Of a stretch of DNA of 49,647 nucleotides, positions 32,701 through 42,959 are shown piece after piece. Numbering within the stretch: the first letter of the stretch is position 1; each line of letters starts with the position of its first letter. A model generated the notes under the pieces. The model made no database searches and was not told the origin of the DNA. It saw nothing but the letters and a program-made list of their open reading frames with translations. The DNA is from Chromera velia (lineage: Eukaryota; Sar; Chromeraceae): the NCBI GenBank assembly GCA_018398765.1, contig JAHBMJ010005892.1, positions 12,501 to 62,147 of the forward strand. Direction: 5' to 3'. Position numbers and translations under genes: made by a program.

Positions 32701-33815
32701 GTGGCCAGGCTGCCTGTGCAGAGAGGGAAGGGGCCAGATATGGCAGTTCTTCAAGCTCCAGAGAACGACCTGCCGAGCCTGCAGAGAGGGAAGGGGTCGG
32801 AAGGGACGATGTCACAGATGCGCCCCCCCCCAGTAGCAGCAGCAGTAGCCACGCAGGGGTCCCCCCGGGTTCACGAGACGGCGTGGATATTTCCGAGCCC
32901 CATTCCCATTTTCAATACTCAGAGAAGCCCATTGAGTCGGAAGATCACCAGGAGCACGAAGACCGCTCCGAAGTCGACGGTGGCACCAGCAGGCGCCCCA
33001 TCGCCTCTCCTATCGATGCAAGTTTACAGCCTCAGCCAGTAGCAGCAGTAGGAACAGCAGCAGCCGCCTGCTCATCTAGAGCCCCCCAGACGCCGTTCGG
33101 GGGTGTGCCTGAAGAGACGGCTGCCAACGATGCCAACACAGCATGGGATGTCAACGACATGTCTGGTTTGTTTGGGGACTTTGGGGCGCCCTGGTGGACG
33201 GATGCGCAGGAACAGGCGGGGGTGTCGGGTGGAGACCCGGCTGGTCCCTCGTTCGGATCTTCTGCGCCGGGGGGGCAAGGGGGTTTTGCTACTTCTGGTG
33301 TAGCGAATCGTTTTGTGTCCCCAGCAGTCCCGGCTGAGAGCTCTGGTGCTTCCTCCTCGTATTTGAACGAGAGGGGCGGGCATTTGCTGAATGGGGGTGT
33401 TCCGTCTTCCACCGGTCGGCTTGGAATGCGAAATGACTTTGCAGACGTTGAAGAAATATCGGAAGATGAAGATGAAGAGTCACAGAGGGAGAGGGAAGAG
33501 AAAAAAAGGGAAGCAGGGGATGATGGACAGGCACAAGGGGACTCAGCAAAGCGCGCTCGAATTAGAGGAGACGGGGTAGGGGAGCGGGGAAGTACAGACG
33601 TTTCGCCTGTGCCCTCTTCTGACAGCTGTCCCATCTGCTGTACTGCAGTTGTGGAGGGGGCAGAGCTCCTTGAGAGCATGAAGTGTAAGCACAGGGCTTG
33701 CAGGGTGTGTTGGGACCGCATACTGTCGGAGCGGCTTTTGTGCCCCTTCTGCAAACAGCGTGCGAGGCGGGATTATCTCATAGAGGTGGTCGAAGTTGAC
33801 TGCGACCTCGATTAG
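21925..33815 (+). CDS. RTEL1: RTEL1-type DNA helicase (Fe-S DEAH, XPD/FANCJ family) with C-terminal RING finger, 22 exons, 1480 aa
   Basis: Exons: 21925-22078, 22270-22416, 22655-22679, 22972-23032, 23315-23431, 23932-24015, 24387-24428, 24754-24851, 25106-25228, 25637-25793, 26185-26220, 26595-26678, 27227-27421, 27720-27874, 28194-28340, 29022-29127, 29522-29646, 29969-30034, 30214-30426, 30711-31004, 31365-32017 and 32455-33815. Every junction is in phase. RTEL1 is a 5'-3' nuclear helicase that unwinds D-loops, T-loops and G-quadruplexes. Visible motifs: [10 protein letters not shown]; Walker A SPTGTGKT (49-56, split by intron 1); YASRTHSQL; Fe-S cysteines 144, 161, 170 and 215; Walker B DEAH (260-263); [25 protein letters not shown]; motif [12 protein letters not shown] (766-775). 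From about 810 the protein is low-complexity (Gly, Gln, Ser) up to a C3HC4 RING at 1419-1460 (CPIC ... CKHRACRVC ... CPFC). The RING exon joins in phase, so I treat it as the same gene. No PIP box is evident. Confidence 0.94.
24065..24120. repeat. (CT)n-(GT)n microsatellite in RTEL1 intron 6
   Basis: CT repeats followed by GT repeats shortly after exon 6 (ends 24015). A related CT/TATC tract (23858-23908) precedes exon 6. Confidence 0.95.
24317..24384. repeat. (TATG)n tetranucleotide repeat at the RTEL1 exon 7 acceptor
   Basis: GTATGTAT repeats run directly into the ATGCAG acceptor of the 42-nt exon 7 (24387-24428), so the repeat replaces a conventional pyrimidine tract. Confidence 0.95.
26706..26743. 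repeat. (GAAA)n microsatellite in RTEL1 intron 12
   Basis: About nine GAAA units shortly after the exon 12 donor at 26679. Confidence 0.95.
28612..29046 (+). repeat. Five-copy tandem array repeating the RTEL1 exon 16 splice acceptor
   Basis: Units begin CCTCACATGCAG at 28612, 28711, 28810, 28911 and 29010 (spacing 99, 99, 101, 99 bp). Each holds the acceptor ACATGCAG plus the first 25 nt of exon 16 (GTTCCCCGTGACCCTCCAGA...). Only the fifth copy continues into real exon sequence (29022-29127). Copies 1 and 3 share TTTTCACACAG while 2 and 4 share TTTCCATACAG, so a dimer was duplicated. Each of the first four units also has an inverted repeat TTCATACAGAA/TTCTGTATGAA (copy 1: 28665-28675 and 28693-28703; one mismatch in copy 4) just upstream of the next acceptor. 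Splicing to any of copies 1-4 in the RTEL1 frame reaches a stop within about 26 codons. Confidence 0.95.
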
Positions 33816-35332
33816 TTGCGTGACGGATCAATCGAGAGCAGCCGTATATGGCCCGCAGTATGGGGATCTACGATTTCACTCCCAGTTTCAGTCAAGGAAT
33901 TGCATCTTAATATGAATCATGACAATGATGACGTATAGATATTTGGAGAGCTTAAGTACACCACAAACTAGAACACAAAACTAGATACAAAACTGTTACA
34001 TGCATGCGGACTGTTACACTATCATTCTGTTGATACAAAATAACAGTGCCGAATATATCCTAGAAGTATCTGAAATTCATCAAATCGCAGTTGCGAATTC
34101 ACTTAATTTCTCGTAAATTATTTGAAATTCATTTAAATTTATATGGCAGATGAGAACGATAAACCATTTTTTGTGTTTCAAAATTATGTGTATAGATCAT
34201 ATCATACTCGTAATTTCAACTTTACATTAATTATTATGCTAGTGCAGATTATTAGTTGCCACTTACTTATAATTACTAGGAAGTTAGGTTATAGAGGTTA
34301 AGGCCTGTAATTTCACAGATATTTCATTAATTAAATTGATTAATATTCTAGTTGATATTGTATGATATTCGTGTATGGTATCAGTCGATCACTACTTTAT
34401 AGTGCTTGACGTCTAGCTTAACGTCGTCATTGCGATCATCAACAACTACTAGAACAACTATGAATCACATTGAATCAATCATATGCATGTGCACTCTTAT
34501 CTATATTATCATGCAACTGTTCTTTTCATGAATTTTCTGGCCTCTTCTGGCCCAGGTTCATTCATTCATTCATTCATATGAATGCCTTAGATAAATGCAT
34601 GAACTGGAATGAATGGACAAGCAAGCGATCGAACGACTGAAAGAACGAACGAACAAGTCGGAGTATGCCAGTGTCTCGTGACACCCCTTTTTCAGCAATC
34701 AAATAACATCCATATTGATTTCGCGTTTTCTGCCTGGCTATTCCTGGCCAGTGTTGAGTGTACCTTCAATTCAGTGACTCGCAAGCACACCCCACGCTGA
34801 AAGAACACTCACGACTCTCTTGTCCACTGTGCTGCTCCCATCTGCTGCATTTCTTCTGGAACATTACGCGCTTGCACTGCCTTTTTGAGCATAAGCACAC
34901 ACTGTTCACATGATGTCAGCTTCTTCTTTGCCCCCACTTGCAGTGACATGCTTGTTGAGTTCGCGTGCCTTCCTTCCTTCGAATCTTCCTTCCCCCGTTC
35001 TTCCTGACTGCTTGGCTCCTCTCTTGCGAGGAAATGCACGAGGATAAACTAAGGGAGGATCGAGGTCGAAAAAGATTAAAAAATAACTTTGAAGTGAAGA
35101 TGGGACAGCCACTGGCTGACGAACAAAGGGAAAAAGAGGGGGCGTGAGAGAGAAAGATAATGCAAAAAACGGATACAGAGGCTCACCCACCATTTCTTGT
35201 TCTCTCTTTGGTGCGTCCATGTATCCAGCAGCAGCAATGAAAAGACATTTACCCATGCATCCATCAAAAGTAACTAATGCAGCTGTCAATGATCTGTTTG
35301 CCCGAGCTACAAACACATTCTTCTCGGAGGAC
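33816..35332. other. Convergent intergenic region: AT-rich block and unassigned open segments
   Basis: From about 33840 to 34520 the DNA is AT-rich without coding potential, directly 3' of RTEL1. From 34560 there are ATTC repeats. On the minus strand, about 35190-35330 (frame containing FVARANRSLTAALVTFDGC) and about 34810-34945 (frame containing KKKLTSCEQCVLMLKKAVQA) look protein-like and have plausible splice sites, but I could not join them in phase to each other or to the ubiquitin-like gene. Confidence 0.5.
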
Positions 35333-36398
35333 TCAGCAACCCCTCAAGTCGAGGACAATATGAATGGTGCCGTTATTCTCGATGTTGTATGACCCCAGGG
35401 TTCTTCCATCTGCTAGCTGTCTTCCTGCGTGTATCAGCCTTTGCATATCCGGAGGGATTCCTTCATAGTCCTGGATCTTGGCTTTCAGGTTTTCCACGGA
35501 AACCGATGCCGTCACCTGCATCATGAAGACTTTGCCCGTGAGCGTCTTGATGAAGACCTGCTGAAGGGCACGGGACTCGAAGGAAATCACAGAGTTCCTT
35601 CGGAGTCCCAGGGAACGGATCTCTGCCTCCTCCCCCCTCCTGTACGCTTCCTCGGGATGGGCGCTCATCCTGTCTGCATCTGACAGCTGAACGCGCTGCC
35701 TCTCTTGCTGGATCTCATCCCTCGGGATCCCAAAATCCCAAATTCCTTCGGGGGCCTCGTGACCAAAACGGAGACGGTAGAGTTCAAGAACGAGGGCCGC
35801 TCTCTGCCATCTCCTTCTGGCAAAGGTCTGCTCGCCCATCAGACGGATGCGACTCCCACCCCTGGCCTCTTCCCCTTCGGCTTCATCGTTGAAGGTATGG
35901 TGAAGGGTGGAAGCAAAGATCTCGTGACAGTCCTCGGCGTAACGCTGTGTGTCCAGGATGTGGGTGTGCCAAACGGTGTCAAGGAGGAGAGGGGGACTAA
36001 TGCGTGCGTCGAAAAGGAATCGCAGCATCAGGAATCGCTTTTACTCTTCCATCACCTGCAGGGCCCTCAAGGCACTCATCTGCTGCTGTCTCTGCACTCT
36101 CTCTGGAAGGGGACTCAGAGTTGCAGAGGCGAGTTTTCTCACGACCTCGGCTTGATGATCAGCCGCAGCCCGGCCCTCTGCCGGCGGCAACGGCCACAAC
36201 TGAACAGAGTTGAACACAAGTTTTTGCTCTGCTCTCGGGATATCTGTCTGGGCCATCACACCGTCCAGAATATCAGACAGGGGTGCGGACGGTGAGAGGT
36301 CAAGGACAAACTCTCTGTCCTCAGCGGAGGCTCGAAGTGTTATTCTCATCTCCGCGAGACGGGTGAAAAATACCTCTGACAGCTTTTGGGCTTCTTCA
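35333..36398 (-). CDS. Ubiquitin-like / GRDP-like / ubiquitin-like protein, interrupted by an in-frame TAA
   Basis: One long minus-strand exon is open from an acceptor TTTTCAG (exon start 36398) except for a TAA at 36043-36041. Before it lies a ubiquitin-like fold ([20 protein letters not shown] ... [12 protein letters not shown]). After it comes [20 protein letters not shown] and [18 protein letters not shown], a signature I associate with glycine-rich-domain-like (GRDP-like) proteins, and last a ubiquitin domain (VFIKTLTGK ... [20 protein letters not shown] ... [13 protein letters not shown]) ending LDLRGC and TGA. Protein-like sequence runs straight through the TAA (VMEE*KRFLMLR), so it is a nonsense change, a sequencing error, or lies in an 18-nt GTGATG...AAAAG micro-intron. 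A small 5' exon could begin at 36671 or 36638 (MGPTCMVHAELL, donor GTCAGA, in phase). The C-terminus lacks the Gly-Gly needed for conjugation. Function is unknown; a ubiquitin-receptor or scaffold role is inference. Confidence 0.72.
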
Positions 36399-36955
36399 CT
36401 GAAAACACGTCACACACGGTTGATGCACTGACTTGTTCACCCGGGAAGTGGAGCTGCATACAGTACACGTGATTTTGTCAGAACAATGCAAGACAACTAA
36501 GGTACCATATCGTGCAGATAGAAAGCGATTCGAAGAGATTGAGGACGTACTCAGGCCAAAGACTTTTCTTCGGGTCTGAGCTTCGGTCTGACTTCGGTCT
36601 GACAGAAGTTCTGCGTGGACCATGCATGTCGGACCCATGCACGGCCCGACGCCGCGCCGCGATGCATGCATGCATGCATGCAGCTATGCAGCTATAAACC
36701 CGCGTCTCCGCGCACTCTCAATGATTTCTGCATGACCTTTCGCATCATTGTCTGACCTTTTTCTGGCAAGCTTCTCACCGGCACTACCAAAATCTCTGCC
36801 GTATTCGTCGGACATTGAATCAAATCACTAACAGAGCTGGAGGACAAAGTTGACAACTGAGCTGATCCTTCTTCCTATGAGTTCAAAGTAGTTTTTTGTC
36901 GCCGTCGTCACTCACACACTGATCGTCTTCGAGCCTCTTGTCAACACTTCCAAAC
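36399..36955. promoter_or_regulatory. Divergent promoter region with a TGCATGCA array
   Basis: Between the ubiquitin-like gene (minus) and the ankyrin gene (plus). It contains a 20-bp run of overlapping TGCATGCA octamers (36663-36682), GCAGCTAT repeats, a TATAAA at 36693-36698 on the plus strand, and CGTCTCCGCG. It may also contain the short first exon of the ubiquitin-like gene. The ankyrin start codon is about 258 bp downstream of the TATA-like word. Confidence 0.55.
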
Positions 36956-38371
36956 ATGAGTGTCAACATCGATCCCGTGATTCAAGGGGTTGAGTCCCTA
37001 GAGCAGGCCTTTGATCAGGTCCTCCAGTCAATCCGACACAAAAAGAATCTTCTGGTGAAATTGAAAGAAAAAGCGCAGGCAGATTCTGCCTCTGCTTCCT
37101 CGACTGCCCCTTCTTCGGCCCCCCTCCCCCAAGAGGCTGCTGCCCTCACCCGCCTTCAACAGCTCATTCAGCACGAGTTGCCGGATCTGAGGAAGAGTTG
37201 CCATGCAGAACTCGATCAGATTATCGGGTGCAATTACAAGATTGACTTGTCTCCTCTTTTTGCTTGTGGCATCGACTACGTGATCCGTTCTTTTCAGCCA
37301 CTCTCCGCACAGACCCTCTGCTCTGCTCTTGACTCCTTCACAGAGAGGAGGCAGATGCACAACTTCCGTCTCTGCCTCACGGTTGGAGCACAGCTGGACG
37401 GTTCAGTGGACGGGCAGTCAGCCCTTCTCAAGGCAGTCTGGACAATGAATTTCGCCGGAGTCCGTCTACTCGCAGACGCAGGAGCGGGACTGGAAGTAAA
37501 GAGCGCGAGGCCGGTATGGGGGGTTGCAGGGCGCACAGCCCTTCACCTAGCCTGCTGCAAGCGTTCTCCCGAGATCGCGAATTTTCTGATTTCCAGAGGA
37601 GCAAACGTGAAAGCAGAAGATTCCAAAAAGTACACGCCCCTTCATATCGCAGCCTCAGAGGGTCTGACCGATGTCATTGTCTCCCTCCTTTCGCACGGTG
37701 CCGACGTGAATGCGAAAAGCACTCCTGGCGACACGGCCCTTCACCGTGCGTCCTACAAAGGTCAGCGGGGTGCCGCTGAGCTTCTGCTTGACCGCGGAGC
37801 GCATGTTGATGAGAGAGGTACTTGGGACAGGACCCCCCTCCACGGCACGCTCGCTCCATGCGGGAGACAGCTCGCTGACCACAGTGACGTTGCGCAGCTT
37901 CTCATCTCCCGGGGGGCAGATGTGAATGCAAGGGTTAGCAATGGGGTCACGGTTCTGCAACACGCTGCAGCGTGGGGATCTGCAGACGTGGCTGAGGTGG
38001 TTGTCAGTGCAGGGGCGGATCTGCACTTGACAGACGACACTGGGGCCACTGCCCTGCACCATGCCGTCCGCCGTACTAGCCAAATGAATAGGTACGCGGT
38101 TGATCAGCAGAAGAAGAACCGCATTGTACGGATGCTGGTCTCCAACGGCATCAATACACATGTTCGCAACAACAGCGGAAGGACAGCGCTTGACCTTGCA
38201 AGACAATACCTGCTCCAAGACTCCGAGATTTGCAGTTTTCTTGGAATTTTCCCTCACCACAGCAGCAGCAGCAGCAGTGATGATGATGATGTTGAGGAGG
38301 TGGAAGGTGGTGGTGAGGAGGAGGAGGAGGAGGAGGATGCTGGTGATGATGATAATGATGAAGATGACTAA
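36956..38371 (+). CDS. Ankyrin-repeat protein with acidic tail, single exon, 471 aa
   Basis: An intronless frame from ATG (36956) to TAA. Residues 1-110 form a helical N-terminal region (coil with Lys/Leu heptads near 20-45, a Ser/Pro/Ala linker and another helix near 65-95). From about residue 130 to 435 there are roughly eight to nine ankyrin repeats. Clear ones include GRTALHLACCKRSPEIANFL, YTPLHIAASEGLTDVIVSLL, DTALHRASYKGQRGAAELLL and ATALHHAVRR, with the usual SRGANV/SHGADVNAK turns. The C-terminus is Ser-rich then Asp/Glu-rich (about 440-471), encoded by GAT/GAG triplet repeats. Ankyrin repeats bind other proteins; no catalytic domain is present, so partner and pathway are unknown. It lies head-to-head with the ubiquitin-like gene. 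Confidence 0.94.
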   Translation: MSVNIDPVIQGVESLEQAFDQVLQSIRHKKNLLVKLKEKAQADSASASSTAPSSAPLPQEAAALTRLQQLIQHELPDLRKSCHAELDQIIGCNYKIDLSPLFACGIDYVIRSFQPLSAQTLCSALDSFTERRQMHNFRLCLTVGAQLDGSVDGQSALLKAVWTMNFAGVRLLADAGAGLEVKSARPVWGVAGRTALHLACCKRSPEIANFLISRGANVKAEDSKKYTPLHIAASEGLTDVIVSLLSHGADVNAKSTPGDTALHRASYKGQRGAAELLLDRGAHVDERGTWDRTPLHGTLAPCGRQLADHSDVAQLLISRGADVNARVSNGVTVLQHAAAWGSADVAEVVVSAGADLHLTDDTGATALHHAVRRTSQMNRYAVDQQKKNRIVRMLVSNGINTHVRNNSGRTALDLARQYLLQDSEICSFLGIFPHHSSSSSSDDDDVEEVEGGGEEEEEEEDAGDDDNDEDD

Positions 38372-41027
38372 ACCGTAGCAAACACCGTGTGACGGCGGCC
38401 ATTGTGAGTGAATGATCCTAGCAATGATCGATAAAAAGCAGTCTATTCATACCTGTGATTCATAATTCTATTAACTCATAATATATTAACTAACTCATAA
38501 TATTAGTAAGTTTAATTAAACATATTTTTTTAATATACTACTACTAAGGCCTTGTACTATATATACTAAATGAATAAAAAAATAAAATCTTCAACTTTTC
38601 ATCTAGCTTTTCGTTTTTAATCAGATTTCTTTTTGAATAGAGAGCCTATACTAGTCTTTTTCGTGATCGTGAACGTTTTCCCACTCAAAAACCTAGTCAA
38701 AAACGAAAAAAAGATTTTTTATGACAGTGCATGCACATATGTATGCAGGTTCAGAGGTGAAGCGAAGACTGAAGGAACTTGAATTTAAAGTAAAACTATT
38801 AAAAAAAAAGAATCCCGAATTTTTGATTTTATTTTTTAGTCTTTTTTATAGTGCAGAGCCTAGAGTTTCTTATGTTAATCTCTAGGTTAATCTAAAGTCT
38901 ACACTCCCCTAGCTAGTCCCCTAGCTCTCCTAATAGTATTTTTTACTTTTAAATAAGGCCTTAAATTGTTAGGCTTTACTCAAAATAAGCTTTAGAAGAA
39001 GCTAGAAGCCCAAAAAATCCTAAAAATAGAAAAATGTGGCTTTAGTTCCCCTTTCAATTATATTATTAATTAAATGCCAGTAGGCACTTGTCGATAATAT
39101 CGAGTATAATTAAGATATAATGATAACTAGGCTCATAAGTTAGAGTCATAACTATCAGAGAGTATTGTTATTGAGAATGATAATGATGATGAATTGGCAT
39201 ATGATTTAAAAATCAATTTCCGACTGTCAGAGACTGATCATTCAGTTTTTCTTTAATTTGCACCATACCGTTTTTGAGTAGATTCAATGAAAGGTTGACA
39301 ATCCGACTCAAGATCCGATTGCTTTTACTTTCTCTACCCCCTGCAACCTGTTACTTAGTTTATTTTGACGTGGACGTCTTCGGCACGGCCCACGAAGAAG
39401 GTGCATCTTTGACCGTGACGCACTTTAAACAGCTCCCTCTTGGGAGTCGACAGGCGCGGTCGCCGTACATCAACAAGTCAAGTTGCATGGGAGCATGCGC
39501 ATAGAGCACCATCGATTTATGGATTCGTCGATCATGCAGAAGATGACATGCACGGGACTGTCATTCGATTCTTTCACTCACTCAGTCACTCATTCATTCA
39601 TTCATTCGTGCATTCATTCATTCGTTCATTCATTTCCACGGCCCATTTGAAACCCCTCACAGTCTCCCACAAACAAGCATACACGTGCCCTGCATGCAGA
39701 GATGAATGAATGGACGGCCTCGACCAATCCAGCAACGCAGTACACACACAAAAACAAGATGCGCATTCGACTGCGCTATCTGATGGACCGGTTGAGCGAA
39801 CCACGATCGTGTGCACGGAGCTGTAAGACGGGGAGGTGAAGAACTGAGGGGAAAGCAGGCGAATGCGGAGCACAAAATGCGATAACGAATGCGCAATGCG
39901 ATAAGTGGATTCGGGAACATGCATGTGTGTGGGATGAGCCAAATGAAACGAAATATTTCAAGAAAGAAAAATGAATGAAAGGAGAGAGAGCGCTGGACGG
40001 ACGCCGATGGGGACACGGGATAGCAATGACGAATCGTATTTCAACTCGTCGCTCCCTTTGCGGTATCTGATTTTTGCTTGCCTTCTGGCTTCCGCGCGGC
40101 AAGTTTTTCTGCCGTGTTGCTTTTTGGTTCCGACTTTAGTGCTTCTGTCACTCCTCTTGTGCAATCTCTCCATCCCTTCCTTTCCGCCTTCCTTCTGTCT
40201 CGTGCAGTCGAACATCGGCTCATTCTTTCTTCTCCCCGTTTTCGCTTTGTCTACGCTCTTCCCATTTCGTCCTAAAAGCGCCCTTTCCTTTCGTTGACGC
40301 GAATGCAGACAGCAAAGACCTGTCCCCTCGACCCCCTCCATGCAGTGCTATGCCAATGCCATTCAGAGCCGTCACACAGCTGAGAGGAAGAACAGGCTCG
40401 GGTCCAGGAAGGGAGGGGGGAGAGTTGTGCAGTGCAAGTGCCACAGAATGCATGAAAAAAAACTCGAACGAAGAAATGCCTCTACCCCCCTGTCATGAAA
40501 TCACGAACCACCAAAAAAGTGAGAAGAGCCCTCTTCTCCGATTTCTCACCTCAAAAGGCATGAGGAATCTGCTCCTCCATCTTCTCTGGGATGGTCCCAT
40601 ACGAGGCAACAGACAGCACTGCGGGGATGGCCGATTTGTTTACTTTCCCTCCTTACTCTCTTTCTTTTTTTTGCTTCAAATTACAAAAAAGATTCTCAGT
40701 CCCCTTCACTCGTGTCAGGGCGATCCAGAGATTTCTTCAGCCTTCTTTATCAATTTGCAACTACCTATCCTCTTTTTTTTCGTTTTTTCAAAAATGCTAC
40801 TCGTTTCTCAAAATCACGCCACTATTTTGTCTTGGTCACCGTACTCGCCCTTTCCCCGACTCGAGTTCTCCCTTTCCTTCTCCCTTGTCCAATCCCTTTT
40901 CTCCCTCTCTCTGTCTCATTGATTCCATCGGTACACCGCTCTGCTCATTCATTCATTCACTCACTCATACACACAACAGGACCAGACGTGCATTCACTCA
41001 TGCAAATTCATTGCTCATCAAATCAAG
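38372..41027. other. Convergent intergenic region with AT-rich block; no confident gene
   Basis: Directly after the ankyrin gene the DNA is AT-rich (about 38450-39260). The rest is mixed, with ATTC repeats (39590-39632) and TGCATGCA at 38729-38736 and 39691-39698. Minus-strand segments near 40560-40640 (VLSVASYGTIPEKMEEQIPH) and 40322-40382 (VTALNGIGIALHGGGRGD) have GTGAGA and GTCTTT donors and could be exons of an unmodelled gene. Their phase and upstream tract are unconvincing. Confidence 0.5.
38450..39260. other. AT-rich non-coding block 3' of the ankyrin gene
   Basis: About 800 bp with strong A/T bias, TTAATTA words and A-homopolymers, and no coding potential, between convergent genes. 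This is the longest of the AT-rich blocks in the window. Confidence 0.8.
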
Positions 41028-42924
41028 TCAACCGCTCCTCCCCCCCCTGAAGCCCCCTTTCTTCCCTTGGACCTTGGGGTAAAATCCTAGGTCGTCGAAG
41101 GACGACTGGATGGAGCCTGTTGTGACAGGCTTGAAGAGAACGCTCTTGGCCCCTGCCACGTGGAAGTCCTCCACGTCCTGTGTCTGTCCCGTCAGACCCA
41201 CAAACAGGGGCATCATCTGCTTCTCCCCCTGTTCTGCTTCTGCTGCCAGGAGGTGGGCCTTGATCTTCTCGATGGCCTCCGGACCCTCCATCCTCGGCAT
41301 GTTCCGGTCCATCAGGACCATGCGGTACCTCTCTCCCGCCACCTGCGGGACACAATACGTACAGAAACATACACACAAAGATACACACACACACACACAC
41401 ACACACACATATGCACACACAGACGGGGAAACATACGCATGCACGCTCATAGAGTGATTCAGGAAGTGCTAAAAGAAAGTGCGACAAGGTGAGATCGTGG
41501 ATCGGAAAGAATTGAGAAGAGGAAGTCGGGAAGGAAAAATGAGCAAACTAGGGCAATGATCGATCGAGGAGGAAAACCAAAAAGAGAAACACCGGAAAGA
41601 GAGGAGGAAGCAAACAAGTGTAATGTAAGCTTTCCGATCGTTGGTCTTTTCTGTATGCTTCAAGGAAAGTTGCCTTATGGAGAGTTTTGCATCCCTCTAT
41701 TTATATACAGACTGACTGACTTTGAATTTATCGACTGCCTCTACACCGTCATCTGCAGTGGAGGTGGTGAAGCCCATCCTCCGCAGAGTGAGGGATACAG
41801 CCATCTGGCACATAGAGCTGTCCTCAACGAGGAGAATGTCTGCAGTGAAACCGTCAGAAGAGGAAGAGGCAGCCTTCTTGCTGCTGCATGGGGTTTTGTC
41901 CGAGGCTTCTTCGACTGTTTCATCTTCTTTGACTTCGGCCTGCGTCTCCTGTTTCTTCTCCTCCTCCATCACCGCTTCCGTCCCCTCTTGCTGCATCTTC
42001 TTGAGGTCCTCCTCGTCAAAGGAGGCGTTATCCTCGTCCTCTTCGACCACCTGGCGACGCACACGGGGCAGGGATCTTGCTGCTGCTGCAGCAGAAGCGG
42101 AGGCTGAGGCGGTGACAGAAGAGGAGGAGGAAGAGGAGACTGCGGGAGGTTCGGGATCGAGGGTCTTGGGTGTGACGGGTGCTGTGATGTTGTATCCTTT
42201 TGGAGTGTCTTCTGAGTTCTTTGAGTCGTCGGACCCTGCTGTGTTTTGGGCGTTGAGTTCGAGGAGGGAGTTGCGTCGGCTGACGATGAAAACGCTGCTG
42301 TGGGAAGAACGACGACTTCCGGCAGCGCTGTGGGCGGAAGAGCGGCGTCGACGGAGGGGGGAGGGGCTCACGGTGTTGTTTCGAAGTTTCCGGTTAGGTT
42401 CTTGTTCTTTTGCGGCGGCAATCAGGTCGGCAGCAGTGGGACGGAGAGGGGCCGAAAATTCAAAAAAGAACTCGGAGCCCTTCCCTTCACCGTCACTGCT
42501 GGCTCCAATCCGACCGTCGCAGTGTGCTTCAACGAACGCACGGGAGATGCACAGGCCTAATCCGGTACCGCCTGCATTCATGGCAGTACCTGCTCGGATA
42601 GCACTGTAGGCCTTGAACAGTTTCGGGAGATCCTCAAAGGCCACCCCCATTCCTGTGTCACGAACACCAAAACGCAGGGAGATCCAGTGGGGGGCAGTGC
42701 CGCCCCATGCTTTGGCTGCTTCTGGGAAGGCATCGTAGTGGGGGACAGTGCCCTTGCAGTGGGTAGGGGCATCAGGCAGGATGGAGGCGCAGAGAGTGAA
42801 GATGACTTTGCCGTTCGCAGGGGTGTACTTTCGGGCGTTGGAGAAGAAATTCCCGAGGACCTGCATTAGCAGGTTCATACAAGCGCATGTGCGTGCGCAC
42901 TCTCTCTCTCTCTCTTCCTAATTC

Positions 42925-42959
<35 letters not shown>

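Noticed and set aside
35336-36028. Separate shorter gene starting at ATG 36028
   Set aside because: The residues just upstream (KRFL and, before the [13 protein letters not shown]) look like part of the same conserved domain, so an independent start is less likely than a disrupted longer frame.
36041-36043. Reassignment of TAA to a sense codon
   Set aside because: The ankyrin gene at 36956-38371 ends with TAA at a natural position, and other genes here use TAG and TGA as stops, so the standard code applies.
41722-42609. 295-codon plus-strand open frame
   Set aside because: It is the exact antisense of histidine-kinase exon 2, which contains clear N, G1 and G2 boxes. The sense gene explains the conservation.
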